A program made the position numbers and the translations under genes. A stretch of DNA of 64,000 nt from Pegoplata infirma (Eukaryota > Arthropoda > Insecta > Diptera > Anthomyiidae): positions 41,372,299 to 41,436,298 of the forward strand of contig OY992539.1 in NCBI GenBank assembly GCA_963921195.1. Reading direction: 5' to 3'. Below are positions 11,795-22,953 of the stretch, piece after piece. Below the pieces are notes generated by a model. The model was given only the letters and a program-made list of their open reading frames with translations. It was not told the DNA's origin and ran no database searches. The first letter of the stretch is position 1. Every line of letters begins with the position of its first letter.

Positions 11795-13290
11795 AAAAAT
11801 CGTAAAGTAATGATGTGTGAAATTATCTTAACAACTTGACAGAATTAGGTGACTTTTTTTTTCAATACTATTCAGTATGATAATGAATGTTTTCTGTGGT
11901 GCTGGTGGCATTTAAATTTGAAATCATTAAGAAAAAAACATAATTTTATGTCTACAACTTTTGACATTTTTTTTTGTTTTGTTATTCTTCGATATTCTTA
12001 AAACCTAATGACATAATTTTGTTTTAAACCAAAAAAAAAATCTATAAATTTGTTTTCTTTGAAAACATTAATAATAGAAAGTTTAATTGTTGGTTGTATG
12101 ATAAAATCAATAACGAAAATAAAATTAAAAGATTTTTATAAAGAAATCAAAAGTTTTAGTTCATTAATTTTACAATTTTTATTGGAGTAATAAAAATGTT
12201 GCTGAATGCGTTTACAATTTATTTAAAAACGTTTTATAAATATTAAAATGTTAACATTTTTTATGAGTGTATTATGTTAATAAGTATACACCTAAATGGT
12301 TTTTATGGTTAATAAAATTAATACAATGATGTCTTTAGTTGTGTGAGAAGTTTATAAATTTTGTGTTTAAATTTAGTTTAAAATATTTGAAAATTTTAAA
12401 TTTGAAGCATACTTTTAGGAAAATATAGATATAGAAAATTAAAGCATATTTTAGGGAGCTAAAATGAAATGTAGTTTTAAATCCCAAATGCTTGAATTAA
12501 ATATAAACTATAATGACGCTGATTCATGTCTTTTTTCTCTCTGGATTTCCCATAGGGTTCGAATTAACATCAAAAGCACCAGCGTTTCCTCTTATTTGCC
12601 TTAAGGGAAACACCTGCTTTATTCTGATAGGTGTTTTTTTTATTTTTCAAACGCCAAATATTAAAAATTATAAAAAACTTTTATTTTACACTATTACCAC
12701 CATCATATTCGTTCGATTTTACATTAATTTCCTTTAAAACTCTTTCATTACGTACAGTAATAAATAACACATTAATCAATGAACCATATTTATAAATTGA
12801 CTGATGCCCAAACAGACGGATGTCGAAAAACCTACAACTATTTTACAAAAAAACTGAACAGTTAATTACAAATATGTTTTTTTTGTCATATTACAAATGA
12901 AAATGTTTAATGAAAAAAAAAACACTAAAGAGTATTTTTTGCCTTTATGGGGAATTTATGTGTGATAATTTGCTTTGAGAGAAAAGAAAGTTTATTATCA
13001 GTCATTCAAGTCTGTTTTATGTGCAGTTTAAACTTTACATTTTGTTTTTGTTAAAAACATGACCTTAACGGAAGGTTTTTTTTAACAACAACAAAAAAAT
13101 AGCAACGTTAGTATTGTAAATTGTTTAAAATATTTTCACATAAAATATTTTTCAGTTAACTATGTTTTTGTGTTCATATGTGGGAAAAGCATTTAAAATT
13201 TTCCAGATTAACAAAAAATTAAGTAGTTAACCTTTTGTTTTTCAAAAGGGATTTTACCAGTTTACTAGGCTCTAAAGAAAATTTTGTTAG
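11795..13290. other. AT-rich island, no gene seen
   Basis: About 1.5 kb without any recognisable repeat, exon or RNA gene. A 74-codon frame at 12513-12737 (+) is hydrophobic, but its composition is what AT-rich chance frames give. Confidence 0.45.
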
Positions 13291-13294
13291 AACG

Positions 13295-14770
13295 TCTCAG
13301 ATTCTGTGATATTATTCGTACAGAAAAAGTCTCATATTCTAAGACATTTTTCGTGTGGAAAAAGTCTCAGATTCAGAGACATTTTTCGTGTAGAAAAAGT
13401 CTCAGTTGACGAGACATTTTTCGTATTGATAAAGTTACAGATTCTGAGACATTTTACGTATAGAAAAAGTCTCAGAGACATTTTTCTTATAGAAAAAGTC
13501 TCAGATTCTGAGACATTTTTCTTATAGAAAAAGTCTCAGATTCTGAGACATTTTTCTTATAGAAAAAGTCTCAGATTCTGAGACATTTTTCTTATAGAAA
13601 AAGTCTCAGATTCTGAGACATTTTTCTTATAGAAAAAGTCTCAGATTCTGACACATTTTTCTTAAAAAAATTCTCAGATTCTGAGACATTTTTCTTATAA
13701 AAAAAACTCTCAGATTCTGAGACATTTTTCTTATAGAAAAAGTCTCAGATTCTGAGACATTTTTCTTATAGAAAAAGTTTCAGATTCTGAGACATTTTTC
13801 TTATAGCAAAAGTCTCAGATTCTGAGACATTTTTCTTATAGAAAAAGTCTCAGATTCTGAGACATTTTTCTTATAGAAAAAGTCTCAGATTCTGAGACAT
13901 TTTTCTTATAGAAAAAGTCTCAGATTCTGAGACATTTTTCTTATAGAAAAAGTCTCAGATTCTGAGACATTTTTCTTATAGAAAAAGTCTCAGATTCTGA
14001 GACATTTTTCTTATAGAAAAAAGTCTCAGATTCTGAGACATTTTTCTTATAGAAAAAAGTCTCAGATTCTGAGACATTTTTCTTAAAGAAAAAAGTCTCA
14101 GATTCTGAGACATTTTTCTTATAGAAAAAAGTCTCAGATTCTGAGACATTTTTCTTATACAAAAAAGTCTCAGATTCTGAGACATTTTTCTTATAGAAAA
14201 AAGTCTCAGATTCTGAGACATTTTTCTTATGGAAAAAAGTCTCAGATTCTGAGACATTTTTCTTATAGAAAAAAGTCTCAGATTCTGAGACATTTTTCTT
14301 ATAGAAAAAAGTCTCAGATTCTGAGACATTTTTCTTATAGAAAAAATTCTCAGGTTCTGAGACATTTTTCTTATAGAAAAAGTCTCAGATTCTGAGACAT
14401 TTTTCTTAAAGAAAAAGTCTCAGATTCTGAGACATTTTTCTTATAGAAAAAGTCTCAGATTCTGAGACATTTTTCTTATAGAAAAAGTCTCAGATTCTGA
14501 GACATTTTTCTTATAGAAAAAGTCTCAGATTCTGAGACATTTTTCTTATAGAAAAAGTCTCAGATTCTGAGACATTTTTCTTATAGAAAAAGTCTCAGAT
14601 TCTGAGACATTTTTCTTATAGAAAAAGTCTCAGATTCTGAGACATTTTTCTTATAGAAAAAGTCTCAGATTCTGAGACATTTTTCTTATAGAAAAAGTCT
14701 CAGATTCTGAGACATTTTTCTTATAGAAAAAGTCTCAGATTTTGAGACAATTTTCATATAGAAAAAGTTT
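13295..14770. repeat. Satellite B: 35/36-bp palindromic tandem array
   Basis: About 42 monomers. Each consists of the perfect palindrome GTCTCAGATTCTGAGAC (8-bp arms, one central base) plus a second palindrome TTTTTCTTATAGAAAAA. Edges (13295-13480 and 14740-14770) are degenerate, while the core is nearly identical. Units of 36 bp (one extra A) are clustered at about 14000-14350 inside the 35-bp units. Only there does the reverse strand stay open, giving an artificial repeated reading frame. Confidence 0.95.
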
Positions 14771-14771
14771 C

Positions 14772-15785
14772 AGATTCAGATTTTTTTTCAATAATTACTT
14801 TAAGAAAAGTATTTACTTTTCAAGAAAACATAGTACTTTTTAAGAAAAAATAGTACTTTTTTTTAGAAAAAAAATAATACTTTTTTAGAAAAGTTTAGAT
14901 TACTTTGTAATAGTAATTTTTTAGAAAAAATAGTACTTGTTTTTAGAAAAATAGTATTTTTTTTTTAGAAAATTTAGTACTTTTTTAGAAAAAATAGTAC
15001 TTAAAAAAATAGTACTTTCTTAGAAAAAATAGTATTTTTTTTAGAAAGAATAGAAAAAAATATTTTTTTTAGGAAAAATTTACTTTTCTAGAAATCGTTG
15101 CACTTTTTTTAAAAAAAGTACTATAGCACCTTTAAGAAAAAACCACACTTTTTCAGGTAAAAAGTATTTATTTAAGAAAGATAGTACTTTTTTTTAGAAA
15201 AAAAAAGTATTTTTTTCATATATTTCAGATTCAGATGGTTTTTTTCAATAATTATTTTAAGAAAGTATTTACTTTTCTAAGAAAAAATAGTACTTTTTAA
15301 GAAAAAATAGTACTTTTTTTAGAAAAAATAGTACTTTTTTAGAAAAATTAAGAATACTTTCTTAAAAAAAATAGTAATTTTTTAGAAAAAATAGTACTTT
15401 TTTTTAGAAAATTTTGTACTTTTTTAGAAAAAAAGTACTTTAAAAAAAAAAAATAGTACTTTATTAGAAAAAATAGTAGTTTTTTTTAGAAAAATTGTAT
15501 TTTTTTTAGAAAGAATAGAAAAAAATAATTTTTTTAGGAAAAAAGTACTTTTTCTAGAAAACGTTGCCCTTTTTTTGGTAAAATAGTACTTTTTTAAAAA
15601 AAGTACTATAGCGCCTTTAAGAAAAAAACGCACTTTTTTTAGGAAAAAGTATTTATTTAGGAAAGATAGTACTTTTTTAGAAAAAAAAGTTTTTTTTTTT
15701 TTAAAGTAGTAAAAAATTTTTTTTTTTTAAAAAAGTACTTTTTTCTAAAATTTTTTTTTTTTCAAAAAAGTACTTTTTTATGTAC
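14772..15785. repeat. AGTACT/linker block, two ~457-bp direct copies
   Basis: Two tandem copies (starting at about 14772 and 15229, both with CAGATTCAGAT then TTTCAATAATTA) are built of AGTACTTTTTTAGAAAAAATAG monomers. Each ends in a recognisable module CTATAGCACCTTTAAGAAAA. The block interrupts satellite B. The same module occurs near 25270 and, inverted, near 48590 and 48795, so it is a dispersed family. Confidence 0.75.
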
Positions 15786-15935
15786 AATTCAGATGTGCCA
15801 AATGTGCCCACATGTACCATCCTTACCCTGGGAAAATTCTCAGATTCTAAGACATTTTTCACATAGAAAAGTGTCAGATTCTGAGACATTTTTCGTACAG
15901 AAAAGGTCTCAGATTTATTTTTCGTATAGAAAAAG
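15786..15935. repeat. Right-hand remnant of satellite B
   Basis: After a short TTCAGATGTGCCAAATGTG stretch (similar to about 49105), three degenerate satellite B monomers follow (15838-15925). They mark the original right edge of the array, now separated from the main body by the AGTACT block. Confidence 0.7.
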
Positions 15936-16785
15936 TGTACTTTTTACTTTCCAGAAAGTCCCGAAATTCTTGTATGCCCAAGGTCACCGCCATACCTTAA
16001 GACGGCTCTGGGAATAGCAATGGTAAATTTGAATTCGTCACATGACAGGCACCTGTCCAACCTTACCAAAGACATAACCCCATTAGCAAGGTCACAAACC
16101 TGTCAAAAACAAAACAATGAACTCCCTGAAATTATAATTTACTTTTAAGGCTTTAAGTATGGTTTAAGTTCATCATTTTTTAAAAATATGTATTTACAGA
16201 TTGTTTTCAACTTTAAACCTAAAACAATTATATTGACGAAATATCACAATTAAATTGTCAAATTAACCAAATTGAATTTCAAACCAATATTTAATTTTTT
16301 TTTTTTTTTTATATTGTTACCATAGAAAAACAAAGCTGTTAAAAGACCTACATATGGATCATCAATCATATAATTATAAAATTAATAATAAATGAATTGT
16401 TTTTTAAATTATATTATTTTTTAACCACTACAACAGTATTGCAACATAAAAACAAAAAACTTTAAAATGATTTTCAATAATAATACATAGTGCTATAAAT
16501 TTCAAATAAATTAAAACCTAATTAAGTTTTTTACTACCTCAAATATAATTAATAAAATTTAAAAATAACGTAAAAAAAAAATATTTTAATTAATTTAGGC
16601 GTTTATTTTCATAATCAATCAATCATGTTTTATCATGTGTAAAATTGAAATTATAATGTAATTTTAAAAATAGAAATATACAATAACATTTACAAAATTA
16701 ACATAAATGTTTTTTTTTTTTGTCTAAAATGTTTATGTTTTAAAAGTAAATTTTTAGAAAAAAAAAGATCACAAAGAAAATATGC
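15936..16785. other. AT-rich island, no gene seen
   Basis: Mostly non-repetitive, with long T runs (16293-16309 and 16711-16721). No exon, RNA gene or mobile-element end was found. Confidence 0.45.
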
Positions 16786-16793
16786 ATTTTTAA

Positions 16794-17314
16794 TAGAGTC
16801 CGACCGAAACCAGTTTTCGAGGCCGAACCGAAACCGAACCGAATATTCGGCCGAAAAAGTAATATTCGGCCGAAACCGAACCGAAACCGAAACTTAAAAA
16901 AAATTACCGCCTGGCATGAATAAAATTATTAAAAAGTTGTTAAAGATTAATATACAACATATAATGCTTTTAAACCACAGGAATTGTTGTATTTTTGAAA
17001 AAAAAAAATGTTTTTTAAAAAACGTACAAAAAAATTGTATATTTCATTTGCAGATTAAGAGAAAATAATTTTTAAACTGAAAAAAATTTACATTTATTGC
17101 ATAAACTTGTAACATTTTTTTAATTGAACTGAAACAAGTGTAATGAAATACGAAATCAAAAAATTAACCGACTTTTTTACATATTTTTGAAAATACCAAA
17201 AAGTTTCGGTTTCGGCTAATATTCGGCCAAAATTTTGCCGAATACCGAATAGAGGCCGAAACCCCATTATTCGGCCGAAACCGAGACCGAAACCGAATAT
17301 TCGGTCGGACTCTA
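16794..17314. mobile_element. hAT-type MITE with GCCGAA subterminal arrays
   Basis: Ends are TAGAGTCCGACCGAA and the exact complement. The flanks are the 8-bp duplication ATTTTTAA (16786-16793 and 17315-17322). Both ends hold clusters of ATTCGGCCGAA and CCGAACCGAAACC words. The ~300-bp centre is AT-rich and non-coding. TAG...CTA ends with an 8-bp duplication indicate hAT. Its termini are close to those of the element at 20980-21470, so the two belong to one family. Confidence 0.85.
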
Positions 17315-17531
17315 ATTTTTAATTAACACACATGTTTTTGTTTTTTTGAAAAGTTAAAATAAATTCATAAATATTTATCTTAAAATATTTTTAACAAAAA
17401 AAAAGAACATGATTTTTTTTTTTATATTTTTTAAAATACATAGAAACTCCCTTTGAACTATAAATTAAAATATAATTTTATGAATTTAATTTACGACAGT
17501 TTAGACTGAATTTATGGTTACCTACACTTAA

Positions 17532-17999
17532 CCCTTTGACGACCATACATTTTCTGCCGAAGCGATTTTGAGTTTCTGTTCATGGCCGTGATCTGTGACC
17601 TAATAATAGTTATAAAACAAAAAATTGGAAAAAATTTGACCTTTGACGATTCCGGAGTTCTGGCCAAAGCTATTTGCTACTCGCTGTGATTTTTAATATC
17701 TGCAACTCAATAATAGTTACCCTACAAGATTTTGGACCTCTAAAGCCCCTTCTTGCTGCCGACTTTGATCTACAAGTAAAGGTCCTTTTGTCCCTAAAAT
17801 AGAAAAATTTATTTTACCAACTTTGAGGGCTTACAGTGAATAAGTCGATCAAATTAGAGACTTACAGCAAACTAGACTTTTGTTGCTTAAACTTTACTCT
17901 ACAATTCATCTTTTATGAAATTTACCCTATCTTTTACTTAAACAAAAATAATCGCCAAAAACGCTTTGGCAAGTATACTTGCCTGTGGTCGTTAAAGGG
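17532..17999. mobile_element. piggyBac-like MITE, TTAA target
   Basis: Ends are CCCTTTGACGACCA and complement (one mismatch in 14), immediately flanked by TTAA on both sides (17528-17531 and 18000-18003). TTAA target sites with CCY termini are the piggyBac signature. The 468-bp interior has no transposase and contains two degenerate copies of a block ending in CTAATAATAGTTA / TCAATAATAGTTA. Confidence 0.8.
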
Positions 18000-18050
18000 T
18001 TAAAGAAATGACTTAATCATATGCTATATGATTTTATTCTGACTTTTTTA

Positions 18051-19314
18051 TATTGTCCTAATATTTTTTGATTCTTCCTATAATTTTCAAAAATGTTCTG
18101 CTTTTGTCTTAATATTTCGGAATTCTCTAAAATTTATCTAAGTTTTCTTTATTCGAATGTTTCGGATTAAGTTAAAATATTTAAAAATAAAAACTTTCCT
18201 GATAAATTTTTATTAAAATATAAAAATTTGATAAATTTTTATTAAAAAATTAAAATTGTTTTATTCGACCTTCAAATTGTTATATTTGGACTAGGTTTAT
18301 TCTAGCAAAAGGTAATTTTTCCTCTACTAATTAAAACTAACTACTAGTAAAGAAAAAATGACCTCGAGTTAGAATTCCGTCCGTCCGTCCGTCCGTCTGT
18401 CCGTCCGTCTGTGGAAGACACGATACAGTCCAAAATAAAAGGGCTAGACTCCTGAAATTTGGCATAAATATGTCTTATGTTCATAGACTGGTTAAGTTCG
18501 GAGATGGGAAAAATCGGACCAGGGGGGAAAAAGTTCCCCCTTGACGAAGTAAACCAACCAATGAAAAAAGGTAACTTTTTATAGGTTTTTTTTTGTATTT
18601 TTGTAAAACAAATGAAACATTTTTATGCTTAAGAAAGTTAAAAGTCTTGGACTTGAACCCATGGGGGTTCAAGTCTTTTTTATATTGTCCTAATATTTTT
18701 TGATTCTTCCTATAATTTTCAAAAATTTTCTGCTTTTGTCTTAATATTTCGGAATTGTCTAAAATTTATCTAAGTTTTCTTTATTCGAATGTTTCGGATA
18801 AAGTTAAAATATTTAAAAATAAAAACTTTCCTGATAAACTTTTATTAAAAAATAAAAATTTGATAAATTTTTATTAAAAAATTAAAATTGTTTTATTCGA
18901 CCTTCAAATTGTTATATTTGGACTAGGTTTATTCTAGCAAAAGGTAATTTTTCCTCTACTAATTAAAACTAACTACTAGTAAAGAAAAAATGACCTCGAG
19001 TTAAAATTCCGTCCGTCCGTCCGTCCGTCCGTCCGTCCGTCTGTCCGTCCGTCTGTGGAAGACACGATACAGTCCAAAATAAAAGGGCTAGACTCCTGAA
19101 ATTTGGCATAAATATGTCTTATGTTCATAGACTGGTTAAGTTCGGAGATGGGAAAAATCGGACCAGGGGGGAAAAAGTTCCCCCTTGACGAAGTAAACCA
19201 ACCAATGAAAAAAGGTAACTTTTTATAGGTTTTTTTTTGTATTTTTGTAAAACAAATGAAACATTTTTATGCTTAAGAAAGTTAAAAGTCTTGGACTTGA
19301 ACCCAGGGGGTTTA
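18051..19314. repeat. 632-bp tandem segmental duplication
   Basis: The block beginning TATTGTCCTAATATTTTTTG at 18051 repeats from 18683, ending in the shared phrase GGACTTGAACCCA (about 18649 and 19291). The copies are nearly identical except for the length of the (CCGT)n tract (shorter in copy 1). The duplicated unit includes the 5' part of a HINE-like repeat plus unrelated AT-rich DNA on its left. Confidence 0.85.
18376..18675 (+). mobile_element. HINE-like repeat, truncated copy (first of duplicated pair)
   Basis: It begins at a (CCGT)n tract and carries the CAGTCCAAAATAAAAG and GGTTAAGTTCGG core words. It lacks the TATACCCTCC start and stops at the duplication junction. Confidence 0.6.
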
Positions 19315-19582
19315 AAAATGACTTTTTTTGGTCCGCCCCCCTTGTGGGAGTGGATATTAGCAAATAATTTATATAATGATGAAATTGTATATCTTTTGTA
19401 CAAAGAGCATAGTAATTAAATTTGTAAACATTTTTGACCAGAGAGAAGGTGTCCCCAAGGACCCCCGAAACCCTCCCCCCACCAAAAAACGCCCCTGCAA
19501 TTTCTTTTTATTTTTTTTTTTTTGTGAACGTTGGAGGGTATACAAGATTCGGCACAGCCGAATTTAACACTCTCACTTGTTT
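19008..19582 (+). mobile_element. HINE-like repeat, 5'-truncated with intact 3' hairpin
   Basis: Second copy of the duplicated segment. It continues through GGTCCGCCCCCCTTGTGGG and a C-rich zone (19453-19490). It ends TTGGAGGGTATA, the TTCGGCACAGCCGAA stem-loop and CTCTCACTTGTT at 19582. The start element TATACCCTCC is missing. Confidence 0.65.
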
Positions 19583-20180
19583 TTTTAGTTTTGTCAATTA
19601 TTAGTCTCAATCGTTTTAATTGTATAAAAACCGAAAAAAAAACACTTTGAAAAAACTTAAGAAAGTTTTCTTGAAAAAAGGATGACAGCAAACTATTTCT
19701 GTTAAATTACAAAATAAACTGCAAAAATATGTTTAAAAATATAGTTTTGTTTGCATTAAAAAACAATAAAAAAACACTTAAACAAAAACTTAAAAAATTT
19801 TCTTGAAAAAAGAATGTCAGCAAACAATTTCAGTAAAACTATAAAATAATCTGCTAAAAATATGTTCAAATATATTTTGAAATTCAAACATAATCAGTAA
19901 AAACGCAGTTAATTTTCTGTTATTCTGTAAAACTAAATGACAGAGATTTAAAAAAAAAAAATCAATTTTAGCAGAAAAATTTGCTGAAAGTTTGCTAAAT
20001 CAAATTAGAAGTCGTTTTACAGATTTTGTGACAGAGTTTTTCTTTTGAATGTAGTGTGGTCCTTATTTTAAATTTTTTTCAGATTTTCGCCGCTCCAGAA
20101 GCATGGATTTGTTAAATGACCTAAAAAAAGTACCTGATAAAATTTTGGCTCAAATCGGTTTACTCTATGACCGCGCTGAA
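19583..20180. repeat. Degenerate ~132-bp direct repeat and AT-rich DNA
   Basis: TTCTTGAAAAAAGGATGACAG at 19668 recurs as TTCTTGAAAAAAGAATGTCAG at 19800, with similar surroundings. Related words in inverse orientation occur at about 49.8-50.1 kb. No coding potential is seen. Confidence 0.55.
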
Positions 20181-20184
20181 ATCG

Positions 20185-20389
20185 CACAGAGAGAACAGTT
20201 TAGTTGTGCCAGCCGAATTTAGAGCTAACTGCATAGTTTAATAACAACAACCGAAATTTTCGGTTGCGATAACCAAAATTTGTTTTGAAAATTTAGCTTC
20301 TGTTGGTTCAAATAAATTTCGGTAATCGCAACCGCAAATTTAAACCAGGCTCTAAATTCGGCTGGCACAATTAAGCTGATTTCTCTGTG
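20185..20389. mobile_element. Short MITE, ~41-bp TIRs (CACAGAGA ends)
   Basis: The left end CACAGAGAGAACAG with TTGTGCCAGCCGAATTTAGA is mirrored at the right with about six differences over 41 bp. A weaker match (CAACCGAAATTTTCGG against GCAACCGCAAATTT) continues inward. Flanks share only CG, so the target duplication is 2 bp or has decayed, and I do not assign a superfamily. Confidence 0.65.
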
Positions 20390-20979
20390 CGGTCAAATTT
20401 TCGATTTTCGAGTTTTGGGCTAAAAAAATAAAATTACAAATTGTAATTTTAAAAAATATTTTTTGCTTAACATTTTTCCAAATGTTGTCAGATCAATATG
20501 AAACTTTTATGATATCGGTAATCCACATAAATTTGACAACAGAAATAATTTTTCAATTCTATACATTTTTCAAATCTCCAAAATATTTTTTTTTAATTTT
20601 CTCAAACCAAATTGCATGAAATTTTGATCTATTTTGTAATGCTTTTACATTTCTTTTGTGTTCGATTAATCGATTAATTTTTAAATTTTATTCGTTTAAT
20701 CGAATAAGTCAAATATGCCAAATGTCGATTAATCGTTTAATCGAACAAAAAACCCAATTAATTGGACATCGTAGTATATAGCATTATCCAATGAGTAATC
20801 ATTCATAAATCTGTTCTTAAAAGTTTTTGCTGGTTGTTTGACTGTCGTGATCAATCTAAAAAATTTACAATTTTCTTCTTCTAATTCTCAATGAGGGTAG
20901 AGTTAAATAAGTATTAATATTTTTGTTTAAACATTCGCGATTTGACCATTTTATATACACACAACTTCTGTTGTGACAT
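20390..20979. other. AT-rich DNA with an ATTAATCGATTAAT cluster
   Basis: It holds a short cluster of TCGATTAATCGATTAAT / TTCGTTTAATCGAA words at about 20664-20750, locally palindromic. Otherwise no gene or named repeat is seen. Confidence 0.4.
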
Positions 20980-21470
20980 TAGTGTCCGACTGAATATTCG
21001 GCTTCGGCCAAAAAGCACTATTCGGTCACTATTCGGCTTCGGCCACAATTTTGGCCGAATAGGCCGAATACCGAATAATTGTATAATATTTGTGCTCACG
21101 TGTTGAAAAACATACTAAACTAACTTTGAATCACATTAGTAAGCCACAAAAACATTTTACTAACAATAAGTGTTTTTGCAACTAAAAACATTTTTTACGT
21201 TCAAAAAAAATTTTCGGTCGAAAAAAATTTACACTCTAAAATATATATTTTTACAAAAATGTCCAAAAAAAATTTTTGCTTAAAATAAAATTATTCTAGA
21301 CAACATTCTCATGCATTTGAGTATCCCGCCGAGTCGACCTTTATTTTTTTCTTGTTTTTACAACATAAAATTTTTTTTTTTTTTAATATTCGGCTTCGGT
21401 TTGGCCGAATAGTGAAAATTTGGCCGAATATTCGGCTTCGGCCAAAAAAGGTGTATTCGGTCGGATACTA
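20980..21470. mobile_element. hAT-type MITE, same family as 16794-17314
   Basis: Ends are TAGTGTCCGACTGAATATTC and TATTCGGTCGGATACTA, with dense ATTCGGCTTCGGCC words inside both ends. The flanks TGTGACAT and GTGACAAT look like a decayed 8-bp duplication. The right flank is the start of a HINE-like repeat, so this MITE inserted at the edge of that repeat. The interior is non-coding. Confidence 0.7.
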
Positions 21471-21474
21471 GTGA

Positions 21475-21715
21475 CAATACCCTCTAACCACAGTATGGGG
21501 GTATTGTCATTTTGTCATTCCGCGTGTAACGCATCGAAATATCGGTCGGGGATTCCATAAAGTAAATATCCTTGACAGACATTCTCTAAAAAACCCCATT
21601 TTTTACAAGTTTTTTTAAGTTTTGTTCAACAAATGACACATTTTTTTTTTAGAAGTAGTCCAAAGTCCTGCCCAAAAAGGCCCGCCCCGTTTGTAGGCGT
21701 GGATATAAAAAAACA
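21475..21715 (+). mobile_element. HINE-like repeat, internally deleted
   Basis: It has the TACCCTCTAACCACAGTATG start, TTGTCATTCCG and CGCATCGAAATATCGGTCGG, then jumps to the distal body (CAACAAATGACACATTTTT, GGCCCGCCCCGTTTGTAGG). The microsatellite segment and the 3' hairpin are missing. Confidence 0.6.
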
Positions 21716-21784
21716 CTTTAAAATTATTGAAACTCAAAAATAACACAGCTCAACAAGAAAATGCGTATTGGATTCTGGTTAGTG

Positions 21785-22435
21785 ATTTGGATAGTGTCTG
21801 TTGCGCTGATTCCAAATCCAGAGCCCGAATTTGTCTATCACGTCAGGATTTTGAGTAATTCGCGGTTAAAGTGCCGAAAAAGGGCATTTTTGACCCTTTT
21901 TAAAAGCTTATAAAATAAGATGCTGACATGCAAATGACTTGGCATCAAGCTCATTAGAAAGCCTGTAATTTTCTCTTAAAGTTTAGATAAAATGTTCTAA
22001 AAATTTAATTTTCGAAAATGTTAAAAAAATCATTAGCAAAAACCCTTCCATTTTTTTAATATTTAGTTTATTTACACAGTGTTTTTTAACAAATTTCCAT
22101 ACAAATTCATACGAAAATTTTAGATTTAAAGCACTTGTGGCCAATGATTTTCATACCACTTTAGAAAATTAAATTCCAAGAAGATTTGATCTTGTCTGAA
22201 AGAGAAAATTACACACTTTCGAATGAGCTTGATACTAAGTAATTTGCATGTCAGGATCTTATTTTATAGGCGTTCAAAAATGGTCAAAATGGGCATTTTT
22301 TGACACTTAAAACGCGATTTTCTAAAAATTGGGACGTGATAGAAAAGTTTGAGTGACCGTTTTCGAATCGGGGCACCAAACCCTATCAACTTTTTTTGGT
22401 TTCATCCAAAACGCAGCGACAAACCTCAGATTTGT
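21785..22435. repeat. Imperfect fold-back element, arms ~200 bp
   Basis: Sequence from TATCACGTC (about 21835) through GATGCTGACATGCAAATGAC and CATCAAGCTCATTAGAAAG is repeated inverted at about 22165-22345 (CTTTCGAATGAGCTTGATAC, TTTGCATGTCAGGATC, GACGTGATAGAAAAG). Weaker complementarity reaches about 21785 and 22435. The spacer is about 170 bp. It is a fold-back or long-TIR MITE; I found no clear target duplication. Confidence 0.65.
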
Positions 22436-22499
22436 AGAGCGGTGTAATATTAAATCAAATTTCCAATATTAATCGCAAGGGGAAATCTGTCCCAAAAGT

Positions 22500-22950
22500 C
22501 CCACGTCAAAAATAAAAAAAAAAAAACAATTCTAAAAAGTATTGTAAAATTAAGAAATTTTCGTAAAAAAAATTGTTTGTTGAAAAAAAATCCGCAAAAA
22601 AATTTTTGGGGTAAAAAAATTGCTAAAAAAAAAAATTAAAAAAAAAAATTTGCGAAAAAAATTTTTGTTAAAAAAAAACTTCCACGAAAAAAAATTTGGG
22701 TTAAAAAATATGGTTTTTCCTGGTAAAATACCATTCGGTATCCAATTCTGTTCACATAGAACATTTTGTATATTTAGGTTATAAAGAATGTACCAAAATT
22801 TTCCAGCTGTCCTTACCATTTCGTTTGATTCTTTTTTTAGAGTGCAACAAAAATATCTAGAATGTGTTTTCTATTCAAAATTAAAATGTTTTTAATTTAA
22901 AAAAATTTCGAGCTCGAGGCCAGTATTAAAAATAAATTTTATTTTTATTC
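22500..22950. other. Low-complexity AT tract
   Basis: Runs of AAAAAATTTTTTG-type sequence, best seen at about 22556-22710. An open reverse frame here (22550-22819) is Phe/Lys/Asn low complexity and I do not consider it coding. Confidence 0.45.
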
Positions 22951-22953
22951 GTT

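Noticed and set aside
13941..14365. 129-codon and 73-codon reverse-strand frames of repeated SQNLRLFSIRKM / SESETFFYKKNV
   Set aside because: They exist only where satellite B monomers are 36 bp, a multiple of three. They stop where units return to 35 bp, so it is a repeat artefact.
13480..14770. CRISPR-like array of ~35-bp direct repeats
   Set aside because: There are no unique spacers between repeats, no cas genes, and the sequence is clearly eukaryotic.
15150..15165. TTTTTCAGGTAAAAAGT as a second ratchet site
   Set aside because: The donor half (GTAAAA) is poor, the pyrimidine tract is short, and it lies in a repeated module that occurs several times.
19416..19691. Open frames across the C-rich part of the HINE-like repeat
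   Set aside because: They are repeat sequence read through (3' hairpin and microsatellite-adjacent DNA). Similar frames arise in other copies.
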